The notes under the pieces: generated by a model
Database searches by the model: none
Seen by the model: only the letters and a program-made list of their open reading frames with translations
Told to the model about the DNA's origin: nothing
Source of the DNA: Vibrio sp. qd031
GTDB lineage: Bacteria; Pseudomonadota; Gammaproteobacteria; Enterobacterales; Vibrionaceae
NCBI RefSeq assembly: GCF_002100145.1
Contig: NZ_JXQD01000025.1
Span: forward strand, 1 to 64,000
Length of the DNA stretch: 64,000 bases
Direction of reading: 5' to 3'
In this document: piece after piece, positions 47,041 through 56,288 of the stretch
Layout of the letters: each line of letters starts with the position of its first letter
How positions within the stretch are numbered: the stretch's first letter is position 1
Position numbers and translations under genes: made by a program

Positions 47041-47070
47041 AAAAAGGCAACTCATTGAGTTGCCTTTTTG
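47041..47070. terminator. Bidirectional terminator between nlpI and ubiV
   Basis: A near-perfect palindrome AAAAAGGCAACTCA / TGAGTTGCCTTTTT between convergent genes. Confidence 0.92.
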
Positions 47071-47072
47071 TT

Positions 47073-47951
47073 TTAAATATTTTTAATGTCTAAACCGGCC
47101 AGTTGATGCCAATAGCCATTGCATTGACGATCATCAAGTGTTTGTGGCTGCTCACCCTGTTCATTATTGATGAAGGCTTTGAGTTGCTGGAAGGTCGATA
47201 CGCCTAAAGGACTCAAGCGCACCACATCAACCACGTCTTTCATTGCAGGGACATCGTTTACCAGGTTATAGCAGTAGCCTGATTGAGTCTGGATACCGTT
47301 GAGGTTAAACACACTCTGACCCTCTTGACTGTCAACTTGGATCCCTGTTGGGTATTTGATGCAGCAGGTTTCACAATCATCCTTTGCCTTGTTTTCGGCT
47401 CGTGCGGTAAAGCATCGCGCTGAATAGGCCAAAGGAAGGTAGCCATGCCCAAAGATCTCGATATCGAACTGATCACGTATACCAAGCTGTTCACACTGTT
47501 CCAGCGTATGTGATAGCCACTCTTTTGACAATTCAACCGGCATGCACCAACGCGTCATACCTTGCGACAAAAACAGCTTAAGTGTGTTGGCATTGTAGGT
47601 GTTCACCGCAGGGCCAACCACAAAGGGAACGCGTTTTTGATGTGCAAGTTGAATCGCAGATACGTCATTGGCTTCGATAATAAATTCGCCATTATCAATG
47701 TACTTTTGCATGACTTTCAGCTCACTTGGCGCTTCAAGCAGCGCCATAGTAGAGAGCACCACTTGCTTGCCTTCACCAGCGAGGTTTTTGGCTACTTCCA
47801 TCCAGTCATTGGGACGCATTTCACGACGTTTTGAACAAACAGTCTCGCCCAGATAAATGATGTCAGCTTCACTGCTGGCAGCTTGATCATAAAAATCAAA
47901 AACATTCTGTTTTGGCCAAAAGTAGAGCAGTGGACCGAGTGCGTATTTCAT
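47073..47951 (-). CDS. ubiV: O2-independent ubiquinone hydroxylation protein UbiV
   Basis: A 292-residue U32-family Fe-S protein, ortholog of E. coli YhbV. With UbiU it hydroxylates ubiquinone precursors without O2. The four cluster ligands Cys39, Cys180, Cys193 and Cys197 match the E. coli numbering as I recall it. The N-terminus [20 protein letters not shown] is diagnostic. It lies 12 nt after ubiU in the same direction. Confidence 0.95.
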   Translation of the reverse strand: MKYALGPLLYFWPKQNVFDFYDQAASSEADIIYLGETVCSKRREMRPNDWMEVAKNLAGEGKQVVLSTMALLEAPSELKVMQKYIDNGEFIIEANDVSAIQLAHQKRVPFVVGPAVNTYNANTLKLFLSQGMTRWCMPVELSKEWLSHTLEQCEQLGIRDQFDIEIFGHGYLPLAYSARCFTARAENKAKDDCETCCIKYPTGIQVDSQEGQSVFNLNGIQTQSGYCYNLVNDVPAMKDVVDVVRLSPLGVSTFQQLKAFINNEQGEQPQTLDDRQCNGYWHQLAGLDIKNI

Positions 47952-47963
47952 GGGTATTCTCCT

Positions 47964-48977
47964 CTACTGCCATTTACGATGATAAGCACCTAACGTCGTC
48001 TGAGAGCCCTCAGAGACGTTTGCCAATGTGTTATTCCATGCTTCTTCTACACGGTAGTTTGTTGGGTCTGCGAGATAACGATCGATGGCTGCTCGCCATG
48101 TGCGAGTAACCTGCTCAACATAAGCGGGGCTGCGCTGACGACCTTCGATTTTGACCGAGGCAACATTTGCTGCAAACAGCTCAGGAAGCATGGCTAGAGT
48201 GTTCAAGCTAGTAGGCTCTTCTAAGGCGTGATAGGTTTTAACCTCACCGTCGAGCTCGGCATTAAAGCGACCTTTACACAGTGTAGGGTAGCCTGCATTC
48301 TCACCGTGGGCATAGCGATCTATCAAAATGTCATTGAGTCGAGACTCCAAGCCTTGCTCGGTTTCTTGCCAACGAACATATTTAGCCGGTGAGCATGCTC
48401 CAACAGTGTTAGGAGACTCTCCTGTCATGTAGGAAGATAAGTAACAGCGCCCCTCTGACATGATGCAAAGGCTTCCAAAGGCAAAGACTTCAAGCTCGAC
48501 AGACTTTGGAATAGAACGGGACAGCTGTTTAACCTGATGAATAGATAATACGCGAGGAAGGACAACGCGCTTCACGTTAAAGTTGTTCGTGTAATACTCA
48601 ACAGCGGCAGCATTGGTTGCAGACGCTTGTACCGAAAGATGAAGCTCTAAGTCTGGGTAGCGAGTTGCTGCATACTCTAAAACCGCAATGTCAGCAACAA
48701 TGAGTGCATCAACGCCAACAGCGGCGGCTCGATCAACGGCGTCGGTCCAGCGGGAAAACCCATCAGGATGAGCGAAAGTATTGAGTGCTACGTGGATTTT
48801 TTTGTTGTGCTGGTGAACATAGTCAACGGCTTTGTCGAGTTTCTTACCAGTAAAGTTAAGCCCAGCAAAGTGACGTGCGTTGGTGTCATCTTTAAAGCCG
48901 ATATAGACCGCATCAGCGCCATAATCTATGGCTGTTTTTAGTGCTGGTAAGTTGCCGGCAGGGCAAAGTAATTCCAT
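47964..48977 (-). CDS. ubiU: O2-independent ubiquinone hydroxylation protein UbiU
   Basis: A 337-residue U32-family Fe-S protein, ortholog of YhbU. It forms a complex with UbiV. Ligands Cys171, Cys178, Cys195 and Cys234 fall in FGSLCIMSEGRCYLSSY, GACSPAKY and PTLCKGRF. The N-terminus MELLCPAGNLPALKTAIDYGADAVY... is typical. I found no convincing FNR site (TTGAT-N4-ATCAA) in the 103 nt upstream. Confidence 0.95.
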   Translation of the reverse strand: MELLCPAGNLPALKTAIDYGADAVYIGFKDDTNARHFAGLNFTGKKLDKAVDYVHQHNKKIHVALNTFAHPDGFSRWTDAVDRAAAVGVDALIVADIAVLEYAATRYPDLELHLSVQASATNAAAVEYYTNNFNVKRVVLPRVLSIHQVKQLSRSIPKSVELEVFAFGSLCIMSEGRCYLSSYMTGESPNTVGACSPAKYVRWQETEQGLESRLNDILIDRYAHGENAGYPTLCKGRFNAELDGEVKTYHALEEPTSLNTLAMLPELFAANVASVKIEGRQRSPAYVEQVTRTWRAAIDRYLADPTNYRVEEAWNNTLANVSEGSQTTLGAYHRKWQ

Positions 48978-49080
48978 TTCAACCTATCCATAATTAAACA
49001 TGCTGAACGAAATAGTAGAGCCATTTTTTGATCAGGCCTTGATGTCCAACAGGTTTACAGTGAGTTTGCGTAAAAAAGAC

Positions 49081-51120
49081 TCACTTTTTATGGCGTAGGT
49101 TTTGTAACAGAAGCTGTTCGACTTCGTGTTTTGGTTGAGGACGATAAAAATGAAACCCTTGGATAGAGTGACAATTGAGATTGGACAACAGTGTCGCTTG
49201 CTCTCGAGTTTCAACCCCTTCTGCAACGACGGTTAGCCCTAAAGAACGTCCAAGATTGATGATATTCTCAATGACGGTGACTTGCTTTGGAAGCGTGTCG
49301 ATTTCACTAATGAACGCGCGGTCAATTTTAAGCTCATCGATAGGGAATCGAGCCAAATAAGACAGTGATGAGTATCCTGTACCAAAATCGTCAATGGACA
49401 GCGCAAAACCGAGTTTTTTAATGCCCTCAAGCATCTGTATGGTATGGTCACTGTCGCTCATTACTGCGCTTTCGGTAAGTTCGAAAGTAATGCAACTCGC
49501 GGGTAGGTTGGTGGTTCTGAGTAACTTTTCCATGTACTCAATCAGCTTAGGGTTACCAAACTGCTCTGGCGATAAGTTGATCGCAACGCGGCCAGGTAAA
49601 ATCTGTTGTGACTTCCAACGCTTGACGGTGTTGAACACTTCTCGCATCACTACGCGGCCTAACTTTTCAATCAAACCCGCTTTTTCAGCCACTGGGATAA
49701 ATGCGCCTGGGCTGATGTACCCTTCGACAGGGTGTTTCCAACGGATCAAAGCTTCCGCGCCATTAATGCTAAAGTCTCTAGCGTTAACTTTAGGTTGGTA
49801 CCACACTTCTAATCCATTATTTTGCAGTGCTTTTTGTAGCTCAATTTCGAGCCAAAGTCGCATGCGTGCTTCTTTATTCATTTGATCATGGAATTTGATC
49901 AAGCGATTTCGTCCACGACTTTTTGCTTCGTACATTGCTGTGTCGGCATTTTGTAGAAGAATTCGTGCGTCCACACCGTCTCCAGGGTAGACAACACTGC
50001 CTATGGAGCACGCAAGCCGTTTACTAAAGTGATGGAGATTGAATGGTCGGTTTATTTCGGCCAGTATTTTCTCCGCATACTCATCGGCGACTTTTTCGCT
50101 GATAGGACGAGGAAATAGAATACCAAACTCATCCCCCCCCAAATGACCGAGTATGGCGTCACTTGGAAGAAGTTTCTGAAGGCGATGAGCCACCTCAACG
50201 ATGACTTTGTCCCCAACGTGATGCCCTAAAGAGTCGTTCACATTTTTGAAGTTATCTATGTCTAAATAGAGCACCAATAACGGGGTGTCGCTTTCTATCA
50301 TTTTGGTCAATGAACCAGTAAACCCAGCGCGATTGTAATGCTTGGTTAAGGCGTCAATATGGCTTTCTCGATCCTCACATTGTTGTGCATCGCTGTCGTG
50401 TGTGGTTTGTTCTGAAAGCAAAAATAAGCACGTATCTTGACCGTAAAACAGGCTGTTGTCAGCCTTTAACCTGATATGCCGTTCGACAGGGCAGTGGCTA
50501 CTGGTAAAACAGTTGAGAGGTTCATCCTTAACCAAGGTTTCTAGTGGGACATTGAACGCCCGTTTACTGAGTGAGTCGACAAAAAGACGATTAAAGGGTT
50601 GTCCAAGCAATTCATTGTTGTTGGTAAATCCAAGAATCCTTTTGCACGAGTCATTGATGAACACAACAACGTCATTTTCGACGATGACAACACCATCATT
50701 AATCAGTGCAGACAGCTTAGTGAATTTCGATTCTGAGTGGTGTAATGATTTTGCGAGTATCTGCTTTTCTGAGGTATCAACAGCATGAAATGATATGCTT
50801 TCAATATCGTCACCACTTTGCAGCGGGGTAATGCAGAAGTGCAAGCTCGACTCTAGATGCAAGTCATCGATGACAATTTCAGCTTGTAGAGATTCGCCTT
50901 CAAAGCCTCTTTTGTAGTAGGGGGCCATTGAGTGATAAAACTTTTCACCCAATACGTCCTGATCATTGAGTCCAATTAGCTCCGCGAGATCCAAACCCGC
51001 AATTTCACCATAGCGCTGATTGACAAAGCTATAGTTGTGATCGCGATCGAGCACCGCAAAGAAAAACGGACTCTCTTGCGAAAATGACGAAAACCAATTG
51101 TGAAGCTGTTTTGACGGCAT
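49081..51120 (-). CDS. rocS: PAS-GGDEF-EAL c-di-GMP enzyme, RocS-like
   Basis: A 679-residue cytosolic protein. Two PAS-like regions (about 15-120 and 130-235), then GGDEF (about 252-415; intact GGDEF near 328-332), then EAL (about 425-672). EAL catalytic motifs EALIRW, NLSPEQF, FELTES, IDDFGTGYSSL, LKIDRAFI and EGVET are all present, so both activities are possible. No RxxD inhibition site precedes GGDEF. The start is ATG 51120, with GGTGA upstream; an in-frame GTG lies at 51129. V. cholerae RocS, a GGDEF/EAL protein affecting rugosity and motility, sits in the same neighbourhood as I recall. Confidence 0.85.
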   Translation of the reverse strand: MPSKQLHNWFSSFSQESPFFFAVLDRDHNYSFVNQRYGEIAGLDLAELIGLNDQDVLGEKFYHSMAPYYKRGFEGESLQAEIVIDDLHLESSLHFCITPLQSGDDIESISFHAVDTSEKQILAKSLHHSESKFTKLSALINDGVVIVENDVVVFINDSCKRILGFTNNNELLGQPFNRLFVDSLSKRAFNVPLETLVKDEPLNCFTSSHCPVERHIRLKADNSLFYGQDTCLFLLSEQTTHDSDAQQCEDRESHIDALTKHYNRAGFTGSLTKMIESDTPLLVLYLDIDNFKNVNDSLGHHVGDKVIVEVAHRLQKLLPSDAILGHLGGDEFGILFPRPISEKVADEYAEKILAEINRPFNLHHFSKRLACSIGSVVYPGDGVDARILLQNADTAMYEAKSRGRNRLIKFHDQMNKEARMRLWLEIELQKALQNNGLEVWYQPKVNARDFSINGAEALIRWKHPVEGYISPGAFIPVAEKAGLIEKLGRVVMREVFNTVKRWKSQQILPGRVAINLSPEQFGNPKLIEYMEKLLRTTNLPASCITFELTESAVMSDSDHTIQMLEGIKKLGFALSIDDFGTGYSSLSYLARFPIDELKIDRAFISEIDTLPKQVTVIENIINLGRSLGLTVVAEGVETREQATLLSNLNCHSIQGFHFYRPQPKHEVEQLLLQNLRHKK

Positions 51121-51322
51121 CCATATCACCAGAAAATTTGAACAGGTCCCAAGCTTAGAGAGCTAAGCAAAAAAGAAGCAAAAAGTTACATGTATTGCTA
51201 TCGACTGACTCATCAGAATCTTTAACGTAAATTGGAGTCCGGTCGATTTGACTTTAAACAGTGTAACGAGTGAGATCTTTAAGTACACTACTCTAAAATC
51301 ACCCCTATAGTAGAGGATTTTC

Positions 51323-51847
51323 GTGCTTAATAAAGTTCGTAGTCATGTTGTGCAAAACGCAGCAGCAATTTTTAGACCGCCGGCCAAATTATGCCCTGCC
51401 ATCATACAAAAAAATGTACTACTAGAAACACTTAAAAAAGTGTTTCATGAGGCATTGGACGATGGAGATTTTGACTTTTTAGATCAACAATGGCTAAAAG
51501 TGTCAGTACGCGATCTTGATGTCCACTGGTTTATCAGTTATCAAGACGACCAATTAGTGGTGTCTGAACAGGCAGAGCACCAAGTGCACTTTTCTGGCGA
51601 CTTAAATGATTTGGTGCTGATAATGGGCCGTAAAGAAGATCCCGATACACTATTTTTCCAACGCCGCTTACAAATTGAAGGTGACACTGAGTTGGGATTA
51701 GAGGTGAAAAACTTGATGGACAGTGTAGACTGGGATGCATTACCCGCCTTTTTGGTCACTGCTATCAAACAATTAGCTAATTTTGTCGAGCAAGGGGTGG
51801 CGGATTCGAAACCAACCACGGACACCACACATGCTTATTCGAACTGA
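51323..51847 (+). CDS. ubiT: Ubiquinone accessory factor UbiT (SCP2 domain)
   Basis: A 174-residue lipid-binding protein required, with UbiU and UbiV, for O2-independent ubiquinone synthesis. The SCP2 fold spans about 45-140 (VRDLDVHWFISYQDDQLVVS, FSGDLNDLVLIMGRKEDPDTLFFQRRLQIEGDTELGLEVKN in parts). It starts at GTG 51323 after AGAGGA. Its end overlaps the following GNAT gene by 17 nt. It is transcribed away from rocS and ubiUV. Confidence 0.93.
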   Translation: MLNKVRSHVVQNAAAIFRPPAKLCPAIIQKNVLLETLKKVFHEALDDGDFDFLDQQWLKVSVRDLDVHWFISYQDDQLVVSEQAEHQVHFSGDLNDLVLIMGRKEDPDTLFFQRRLQIEGDTELGLEVKNLMDSVDWDALPAFLVTAIKQLANFVEQGVADSKPTTDTTHAYSN

Positions 51848-52334
51848 AGCACCGGCTGATATCCTATCTATTGATTCGCTACTAAAGGCGTCGTATCCCA
51901 CTCATGCGGAAGCCGAGTTGGTTATGTCACTTCGCGAGAATGGACGCTTTACCTTGTCGTTGGTGGCGTGCAGTGATGAAGGGCAGGTGATTGGTTATGC
52001 ACTGTTTACCGCTGTGACCATTGATGGTGAGGAATTAAACTGGCAAGCTCTAGAGCCCATCGCGGTGCTTCCCGAAGCTCGAGGTGAGCACATTGGGCAA
52101 CAGCTGATTGCTGAAGGTCTTGAAACACTCGCCGAGCTAGGGTATCCAGTCTGTGTGGTGGTCGGTGATGATGCTTATTACAAGCAAAGCGGATTTGTCG
52201 CGGCTGACGCATTTAGTCTAAGTTGTAATCGACACGCTGCAACCAGCGAGTTTCAAATTAACGAACTCTTGCCAAACAGCGTCGCGCAGCATCAGGGTGA
52301 AGTGTCGTATTTCCCTGAGTTTGATACCGAATAA
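51831..52334 (+). CDS. yhbS: GNAT N-acetyltransferase (YhbS-like)
   Basis: A 167-residue acetyltransferase with the acetyl-CoA motif EPIAVLPEARGEHIGQQLIAE near 74-94 and VVVGDDAYYKQSGFVAA later. ATG 51831 lies inside the end of ubiT, and MLIRTEAPADILSIDSLL aligns with relatives. The yhbS/ubiT/ubiUV grouping is conserved with E. coli. The substrate is unknown. Confidence 0.88.
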   Translation: MLIRTEAPADILSIDSLLKASYPTHAEAELVMSLRENGRFTLSLVACSDEGQVIGYALFTAVTIDGEELNWQALEPIAVLPEARGEHIGQQLIAEGLETLAELGYPVCVVVGDDAYYKQSGFVAADAFSLSCNRHAATSEFQINELLPNSVAQHQGEVSYFPEFDTE

Positions 52335-52345
52335 TTGCAGTAGTT

Positions 52346-52762
52346 ATGAACGATCACACACTAATCACAGAATCAGCCATGCTCCAAGAAATGGGGATTG
52401 ACCTCTATTCGGTGCGTGAGTCTAAGTTTTTTGATGTTACCGATAATCATTCCATTGTACCTTCAGAAGGCTGCAAGTTATTGCTGGTTGCCAACACGCC
52501 TCCTAACGCAGACGAACTGTCTTATCTACAAAAAATATTAGCCACCCTACCGCTTGAATTAGAGCAGGCGGAGCGAGTAATGGCCGATGATCTTCTGCAA
52601 GTCTGTTTGGATGGCATAGAGTGGGTGTGGTTCTGTGGAAGCAGCTCAACACCGGTTAAAAATGTCAACGTGTTGAAGTCTCAGCCGCTTTCATTGCTGA
52701 TGAGCGATGTCGAGATGCGCCGTGAATTGTGGAATCAAATTAAATCGTACAAGGCTGCTTAA
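52346..52762 (+). CDS. holD: DNA polymerase III psi subunit HolD
   Basis: A 138-residue clamp-loader accessory protein that, with chi (HolC), links the clamp loader to SSB. The N-terminus LQEMGIDLYSVRESKFF and the core KLLLVANTPP are typical of HolD. It overlaps rimI by the TAATG junction, as in E. coli holD-rimI. Confidence 0.92.
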   Translation: MNDHTLITESAMLQEMGIDLYSVRESKFFDVTDNHSIVPSEGCKLLLVANTPPNADELSYLQKILATLPLELEQAERVMADDLLQVCLDGIEWVWFCGSSSTPVKNVNVLKSQPLSLLMSDVEMRRELWNQIKSYKAA

Positions 52763-53253
52763 TGAGCACCCAAGCTTCCCCAATTATTGCTGAAGATACC
52801 CAGCTAGTTCGTCTTAATACGTCTCACAGTAGCGCAATAATCGCTATCGAAAACGAGGTCCACACGCACCCGTGGAAAACCTCAATGTTGAACAATTTTG
52901 ACGGACGTGGTGCGTGTAATTTTGGTTTGTTCGATAAGCAAAACAGATTACTTGGCTACTTCTATGCGCAGAATATTGTCGGTGAAGTTTCGCTGCTTAA
53001 CATTGCGGTGGCGAAGCCGTGTCAAGGTCGAGGTGTCGGTCGACTACTACTCGAGTCGTTAGTTGAGAAAAGCGAAGCTGCCGACGCTGAAACACTATGG
53101 CTGGAAGTGCGGCAAAGTAACGTTGCAGCAATCAAGCTGTACGAGTCTGAAGGCTTTCATGAAGTCGATCGTCGTAAAGACTATTACCCTACCCAACAAG
53201 GTAAGGAAGACGCGATTGTTATGTGCCTTACCTTAGCTTTTTCTGGTTTTTAG
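52762..53253 (+). CDS. rimI: Ribosomal protein S18-alanine N-acetyltransferase RimI
   Basis: A 163-residue GNAT enzyme acetylating the N-terminus of S18. Acetyl-CoA loop QGRGVGRLLLESLV (about 91-104), then LEVRQSNVAAIKLYESEGF and RRKDYYP, strongly RimI-like. An N-terminal extension of about 12 residues compared with E. coli. Confidence 0.93.
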   Translation: MSTQASPIIAEDTQLVRLNTSHSSAIIAIENEVHTHPWKTSMLNNFDGRGACNFGLFDKQNRLLGYFYAQNIVGEVSLLNIAVAKPCQGRGVGRLLLESLVEKSEAADAETLWLEVRQSNVAAIKLYESEGFHEVDRRKDYYPTQQGKEDAIVMCLTLAFSGF

Positions 53254-53363
53254 CCTCCACTCCTATTAGCCGGTCTAAACCGTTAACCCAGTATTACCGT
53301 TTCCTGCTTGGATGACGCCAACAAATCAGTCGATTTTCCCATACACACGATATTAATTGACGC

Positions 53364-53392
53364 TTTAGGTTAGTGTGCAACTTGGGTATAAT
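53364..53392 (+). promoter_or_regulatory. Probable promoter of prfC
   Basis: -10 TATAAT (53387-53392), 17-nt spacer and a -35-like TTTAGG (53364-53369). It lies about 130 nt before the prfC start. Confidence 0.5.
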
Positions 53393-53520
53393 CCGCGCAC
53401 ACAAAATAGGTAACTAAGCTTTGGACAGTCGCATGTAATCCAACCGCATCCCCATTTGTACCGTATTTACATATTGTTTGAGGCCAACATTCATTGGCCA
53501 ATCAACGACAGGACTTATTT

Positions 53521-55101
53521 ATGTCATTTCAACAAGAAGTGAGCAAACGCCGCACGTTTGCCATTATCTCTCACCCGGATGCGGGTAAAACCACCATTAC
53601 AGAAAAAGTGCTGTTATTTGGACGCGCAATCCAAACGGCAGGTACCGTAAAGGGCCGTGGTTCAAATCAACATGCAAAATCCGACTGGATGGAAATGGAA
53701 AAAGAGCGTGGTATCTCGGTAACGACCTCGGTTATGCAGTTTCCTTACAACGATGCGCTAGTTAACTTATTAGATACTCCAGGACACGAAGATTTCTCGG
53801 AAGATACGTATCGTACTCTTACCGCCGTTGACTCGTGTCTAATGGTTATTGATGCCGCAAAAGGTGTCGAAGATCGTACGCGTAAGTTGATGGAAGTTAC
53901 TCGTCTGCGTGATACGCCTATCGTTACTTTCATGAACAAACTCGACCGTGATATTCGCGACCCTATGGAGCTGCTGGATGAAGTTGAAGCAGAGCTGAAG
54001 ATTTCTTGTGCTCCAATTTCGTGGCCAATTGGCAGCGGTAAAGAATTTAAAGGTGTTTACCATATTCATCGTGACGAAACGATTTTGTATGAGACTGGAC
54101 AAGGCCACACTATTCAAGAAAAACGCGTGATTAAAGGGCTGGATAACTCGGAACTTGATGACGCTGTGGGCGAAGATTTGGCTGAGCAATTACGTGAAGA
54201 GTTGGAGCTTGTTATCGGTGCCTGTCCTGAATTTGATCAGGAGTTGTTTCTAGCTGGTGAACTGACCCCCGTTTTCTTTGGTACTGCTTTGGGTAACTTT
54301 GGCGTAGACCATATGCTGGATGGACTGACACAGTGGTGTCCAGAGCCTCAAGCTCGTCAAGCGAATGAGCGTGCGGTTGACCCGAAAGAAGAAAAATTCT
54401 CTGGCTTTGTGTTTAAAATTCAAGCAAACATGGATCCTAAGCATCGTGACCGCATTGCATTTATGCGTATTGTATCGGGCACTTATAAGCAGGGTATGAA
54501 GATGAACCATGTCCGCATGGGGAAAAACATCAATGTATCGGACGCCGTGACCTTTATGGCAGGTGATCGTTCTCGCGCAGAATTTGCTTATGCTGGCGAT
54601 ATAATTGGCTTGCACAACCATGGAACCATTCAAATTGGTGACACCTTTACCCAAGGTGAGTCACTCAAATTTGCCGGTATTCCTAACTTTGCTCCTGAGC
54701 TGTTCCGCCGCATTCGCTTGCGTGATCCTTTAAAGCAAAAACAGTTGCTTAAAGGGTTAGTGCAGCTTTCAGAAGAAGGCGCGGTTCAAGTGTTCCGTCC
54801 TATGCAAAACAACGATCTGATCGTTGGCGCTGTGGGTGTACTTCAGTTTGATGTGGTTGTCGCCCGTCTTAAGTCTGAGTACAACGTTGAAGCGATTTAC
54901 GAAAGCGTCAATGTAGCGACCGCTCGTTGGGTTGAGAGTGGCGATGAGAAGAAGCTCGATGAGTTTAAACGTAAGAGCCAAGCGAACCTAGCGTTAGATG
55001 GGGGCGATAACCTGTCTTACATTGCTCCGACTATGGTGAACTTGAACTTGGCGCAAGAGCGTTTTCCCGATATTCAGTTTAGAGCAACGCGCGAGCACTA
55101 A
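53521..55101 (+). CDS. prfC: Peptide chain release factor 3
   Basis: A 526-residue translational GTPase that recycles RF1/RF2 after peptide release. G motifs: SHPDAGKTT, the switch I region, DTPGHEDF and NKLDRD. The start is ATG 53521 ([15 protein letters not shown]), which aligns with E. coli RF3 and has AGGA upstream; an in-frame ATG at 53494 is unlikely. It follows holD-rimI, as in E. coli. Confidence 0.96.
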   Translation: MSFQQEVSKRRTFAIISHPDAGKTTITEKVLLFGRAIQTAGTVKGRGSNQHAKSDWMEMEKERGISVTTSVMQFPYNDALVNLLDTPGHEDFSEDTYRTLTAVDSCLMVIDAAKGVEDRTRKLMEVTRLRDTPIVTFMNKLDRDIRDPMELLDEVEAELKISCAPISWPIGSGKEFKGVYHIHRDETILYETGQGHTIQEKRVIKGLDNSELDDAVGEDLAEQLREELELVIGACPEFDQELFLAGELTPVFFGTALGNFGVDHMLDGLTQWCPEPQARQANERAVDPKEEKFSGFVFKIQANMDPKHRDRIAFMRIVSGTYKQGMKMNHVRMGKNINVSDAVTFMAGDRSRAEFAYAGDIIGLHNHGTIQIGDTFTQGESLKFAGIPNFAPELFRRIRLRDPLKQKQLLKGLVQLSEEGAVQVFRPMQNNDLIVGAVGVLQFDVVVARLKSEYNVEAIYESVNVATARWVESGDEKKLDEFKRKSQANLALDGGDNLSYIAPTMVNLNLAQERFPDIQFRATREH

Positions 55102-55127
55102 TGTTCTAGTATAGATAGCAAAACAGT

Positions 55128-55153
55128 AGGGCAGAGTCATCTGCCCTTTTTTG
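55128..55153 (+). terminator. Terminator of prfC
   Basis: A stem AGGGCAGA / TCTGCCCT with loop GTCA and a T tract, 26 nt after the stop. Confidence 0.9.
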
Positions 55154-55270
55154 TGTCTTGTAGGTAGAGCAGCATGAAAAGATAACCCCGCTTATGAGAA
55201 CCAACAGCTCATGAGAATCAATAACTCGACCTAGCTTGATTACATTGATCCCACCAATTATTCATAGCCA

Positions 55271-55302
55271 AAAAAAACGGCTACCATCAGGTCGCCGTTT
55301 TA
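55271..55302 (-). terminator. Terminator of the nucleoside ABC transporter operon
   Basis: A stem AAAACGGC / GCCGTTTT with a 12-nt loop. On the minus strand it is followed by a T tract, 19 nt after the last permease gene. Confidence 0.85.
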
Positions 55303-55320
55303 AATCTTTAAGTATTAACG

Positions 55321-56286
55321 CTACTCGCGTTCTTTACTGTACGGAACGCCAATCGCTTTAGGAGCGACTGATTTACCCATGAAGCCTGCTAGAAGGACTA
55401 CGGTAAGGATATAAGGAACCGCTTCAATAGCTTGAACAGGGATCTCGTAACCACCCAATGTCTTACCTTGCAACTGTATTGCCATGACGTCTAAGAAGCC
55501 AAACAGTAGACAGGCGCCAAGGGCTGTGAACGGTCGCCATTTACCAAAGATAAGCGCTGCTAGAGCCATATATCCCTTACCCGCAGACATATTTGGAATG
55601 AACTGAGCCGTTTGTGCAACCGATAGGTAAACACCACCGATACCGACCAAAATACCACAGATGATTTGAGCGCTGTAACGCATTTTAACCACTGAAATAC
55701 CTGCAGTATCTACCGCAGATGGTGATTCACCCACTGCACGCAAACGCAGTCCGAAGCGCGTTTTAAACATCACAAACCAACATAGAGGTACAGCAATAAT
55801 CAGCATGTACTCAATCAGGGTGCGCCCGCTCAAAAGTTCTGAGTAAATCAATCCGATTACCGGCACATCGGCAATCGCATCGGCACCAGGGAAGTAAATT
55901 GGTGCAAAACGAGCATCACCTGATAGCGCTGGAGTTTGACCACCTTGGCTAAACCAGTGACGGCCAAGCGTTACGGTTAAACCTGCCGCCAAAATGTTGA
56001 TCGCCATACCACTGACAACTTGGTCACCACGGTGAGTGATGGAGGCAAAGCCGTGAATAAGCGACAGTAGTACTGACACTAATACGCCAGCGAAAAGGCC
56101 AAGCATCGCCGAGCCTGTCATGTAAGCAACAGCAGCGCCGGTAAAGGCTGAGCCTAATAACTTACCTTCAAGACCAATGTTTACAACACCAGAGCGTTCA
56201 GAAAACATACCTGCTAGCGAGGCAAAGATAAGTGGAGTAGCAACACGAATGGTTGCATCCAACATTAAGATAATAGTCTCAAACAT
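55321..56286 (-). CDS. Nucleoside ABC transporter permease, second subunit
   Basis: A 321-residue inner-membrane permease of the branched-chain amino-acid/BMP class, with about eight hydrophobic segments. The segment FSERSGVVNIGLEGKLLGSAF and DQVVSGMAINILAAGL are typical of the NupQ/YufQ-type partner. It starts 2 nt after the first permease gene. With the two upstream genes and the BMP-type binding protein it forms a purine nucleoside importer, the substrate being inferred from family and neighbours. Confidence 0.88.
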   Translation of the reverse strand: MFETIILMLDATIRVATPLIFASLAGMFSERSGVVNIGLEGKLLGSAFTGAAVAYMTGSAMLGLFAGVLVSVLLSLIHGFASITHRGDQVVSGMAINILAAGLTVTLGRHWFSQGGQTPALSGDARFAPIYFPGADAIADVPVIGLIYSELLSGRTLIEYMLIIAVPLCWFVMFKTRFGLRLRAVGESPSAVDTAGISVVKMRYSAQIICGILVGIGGVYLSVAQTAQFIPNMSAGKGYMALAALIFGKWRPFTALGACLLFGFLDVMAIQLQGKTLGGYEIPVQAIEAVPYILTVVLLAGFMGKSVAPKAIGVPYSKERE

Positions 56287-56288
56287 AA

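Noticed and set aside
48978..49080. FNR site before ubiU
   Set aside because: TTGATCAGGCCTTGAT looks suggestive but does not have the TTGAT-N4-ATCAA inverted arrangement; nothing convincing before ubiT either.
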